From contig JAGHQL010000026.1 of NCBI GenBank assembly GCA_020080175.1, forward strand, positions 1 to 64,000: a stretch of 64,000 nt of DNA, read 5' to 3'. This stretch comes from Glutinoglossum americanum. Its lineage: Eukaryota; Ascomycota; Geoglossomycetes; Geoglossales; Geoglossaceae. A program made the position numbers and the translations under genes. The notes beneath the pieces were generated by a model. It ran no database searches, was not told where the DNA came from, and worked only from the letters and a program-made list of their open reading frames with translations. This document shows positions 62,447-64,000 of the stretch, in pieces. Position 1 is the stretch's first letter. Each line of letters starts with the position of its first letter.

Positions 62447-64000
62447 TTAAATCCCAAAACAAGGATAATGATACATAGAGGAAAAAGGATCTATCCGTAA
62501 TGATTTTTCATTCAAAGATGCCGCTCTCAAACTTCTCCGTGTCGAAAAACCTCGCAGATATTCTGTTACCATTGAATATCCTCCCTTCAAGCGCATTGAC
62601 AGCCTATGACGTATCAGCATCTCAGTCTCAATTACGGATATGGTTTTTAGATTCACAAACCCTCAATGCCGAAAGTTGGCTAGTGAACTTCACAAACACT
62701 CTAGAGCCTTCTCCAGAAACATTACGGTCTATGAACACCCGTTCCACTCGGCCATACTATGAGAGAATGGTTAGATGACGTCGAAGACCGTTGGTTGATG
62801 AAATTGATGGTAGTACAAACCTTTTCACTACACTCATCCCCGATCTCCTGCACCAAACCCCCCTCGATTGGCCCCTCCATTTCCTGGTCAAGGTCCATTC
62901 CATCTACCATGCCTCTTAAAATGATCACTTCGCTCATGGCTCCAAACTTTCCATCCTGATTCCTGTTTCCATCCCCTCCTTTCCGGCCTCCGATGATTTT
63001 GCCTCTGCCACCTGGACCCAGAAAACCGCCACCCTCAGAGTCTGGCTTCTTTTTCTGCTTGTCGACTTGGACCCGAAGGGGATTAATGATGCCTGAACCA
63101 CTTGCACCCAAACCGGTCCCTTTCGTCCAGCCATATTTTGACATCAGACGCTCTGCAAAGCCTTTTTGGCCAGGTCGAAGGGAACGGGGCGCATCCTCAT
63201 TAGCTTGGTCATCTCCATCCGACTGTTCTTGTCTGAGGGCCTCTTCGAGCTCGGCCTCTGAAGATGGCAGTTCAGGAGGCGCAGAGGGGAGGTTATATCG
63301 AACGGGTGCCCTAGATATTGTCGCGGCTAGGGGTTGGTCGACAGTGATAGAGGAACTGTAATCAGTATGAGCATGGTTTGGCGAATCTGGGAGTCGCTTG
63401 TGCTCTTGAGCCTGTCGTGATGCTTGTGTTAGGCGCGAACGGCGAGCATACGCATCCTCGCCTCGTAGGTCGTCGACCAGATTGGGGGGTGGCTCTAGCG
63501 AACCGTCTGAAGACTGCCCGTCGTCGAACTTCTCCGGAGGTGCAAAAGAGTAACCTTTAGGTGGCGCAAATTCCCCTGGGCGTCCTCAGCCGCTGGATAG
63601 CAATGCAATATAGCGAGGAAAACTTACTACTGAGCAGAGGATTTGAATGAATATCATCCTCACTATCCGTGCTGCTACTTGCTCTCCGTGTTCTCCGATG
63701 TGCATATAACCGATCCTTCCAATCTCTAGCCTCGCGGATTCTTTCATCACTGTTCTTATATTCCTCGTAGTTGTTGGGTCTGGACGGATCGTATATGTCG
63801 TCCCAATTTTGTGGAATAGCAGATTCTCGCCGATTCTTCTTGCGTTTCTTGCGACCACCACGCTGGCGCTTCTCAGCGCCATAGAATCCGTTCACATCGT
63901 CTTCATCATTCCCTGCCCAATCGGCCAATGAGCTCGTCAAAACTGGTCGCACAGGCGCGGACACAGTCGCGGATGGAGAGGCGGCAGCAGCACCAGTAGC
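62447..64000 (-). CDS. Splicing factor 45 (SPF45/RBM17-like), truncated by window edge
   Basis: The frame is open at the right edge, so the true start lies beyond 64000. Legible parts are SSLADWAGNDEDDVNGFYG, EKRQRGGRKKRKKNRRESA, NWDDIYDPSRPNNYEEYK and RIREARDWKDRLYAHR. Next are the G-patch RPGQKGFAERLMSKYGWTK and GTGLGASGSGIINPL, and a C-terminal RRM (SEVIILRGMVDGMDLDQEM, YGRVERVFIDRNVSGEGSR, VFVKFTSQLSALRAVNALEG). Introns fall near 63.6, 62.8 and 62.63 kb. After AVNALEG the frame is lost by one base near 62.60 kb. The expected ending RIFNGNRISARFFDTEKF, with ESGIFE, is present but in another frame. The open frame instead runs to 62447. SPF45 recognises 3' splice sites and binds other factors through this RRM (UHM) end. 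Confidence 0.88.

Overview
The window is nuclear DNA of a filamentous ascomycete (Pezizomycotina). Most genes are broken by short introns of about 45-85 nt, with GT..AG ends and CTAAC/CTGAC-type branch sites just before the acceptor. The proteins are fungal: Ecm33, Mnn9, Get1, SERF, a 5-alpha-reductase relative, UPF0662 and Cce1. A Tc1/mariner copy looks decayed in the C-to-T manner of repeat-induced point mutation (RIP). I cannot name the species. No rRNA, tRNA or CRISPR was recognised. All exon joins were made by eye from splice signals, reading frame and remembered family sequence.

Layout. 1-1.1 kb: a cluster of small inverted-repeat elements. 1.3-3.3: UPF0662 gene (-). 3.7-4.2: ribosomal stalk protein P1 (+). 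4.2-6.9: gene-poor. 6.9-8.6: Tcp11/Sok1 (+). 9.2-10.2: Cce1 (-), divergent from 10.7-12.3 glutathione reductase (+). 12.6-14.4: Nop15-like RRM protein (-), divergent from 14.9-15.7 SMN (+). 16.8-17.7: secreted cupredoxin (+). 18.4-18.8: SERF (-). 19.6-20.4: four-helix membrane protein (+). 20.8-22.0: mevalonate diphosphate decarboxylase (-). 22.3-23.4: prenyltransferase alpha-repeat protein (-). 23.6-24.3: Get1 (+). 25.0-26.1: conserved membrane protein (+). 26.5-30.9: Elp1 (-). 31.9-35.4: Mtr4 (+).

35.4-44.4 is an accessory stretch. It holds a complete but decayed Tc1/mariner element with paired inverted repeats and TA flanks, a large M6-like metallopeptidase gene (38.4-41.8), a poly-G region with an assembly gap, and tandem-like direct repeats. 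The second half returns to ordinary genes: steroid 5-alpha-reductase-like (44.4-45.4), Ecm33 (47.2-48.7), a small bHLH factor (50.9-51.5), a broken NAD+ synthetase copy followed by ankyrin-repeat scraps (52.7-55.9), a cysteine-rich conserved protein (-, 55.9-56.7), a two-pass membrane protein (57.4-59.2), Mnn9 (60.3-61.8) and SPF45 (-, 62.4 to beyond the right edge). The SPF45 frame breaks inside its RRM.

The conserved genes are core housekeeping: tRNA wobble modification (Elp1), nuclear RNA surveillance (Mtr4), splicing (SMN, SPF45), ribosome biogenesis (Nop15, P1), isoprenoid supply (Erg19), tail-anchored protein insertion (Get1) and cell wall (Ecm33, Mnn9). Several pairs share short divergent promoters. 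I found no convincing new multi-gene system. The most unusual items are the metallopeptidase, the decayed NAD+ synthetase plus ankyrin locus, the SPF45 frame break, stop-free introns of length divisible by three in four genes, and the repeat-element cluster at the left edge.
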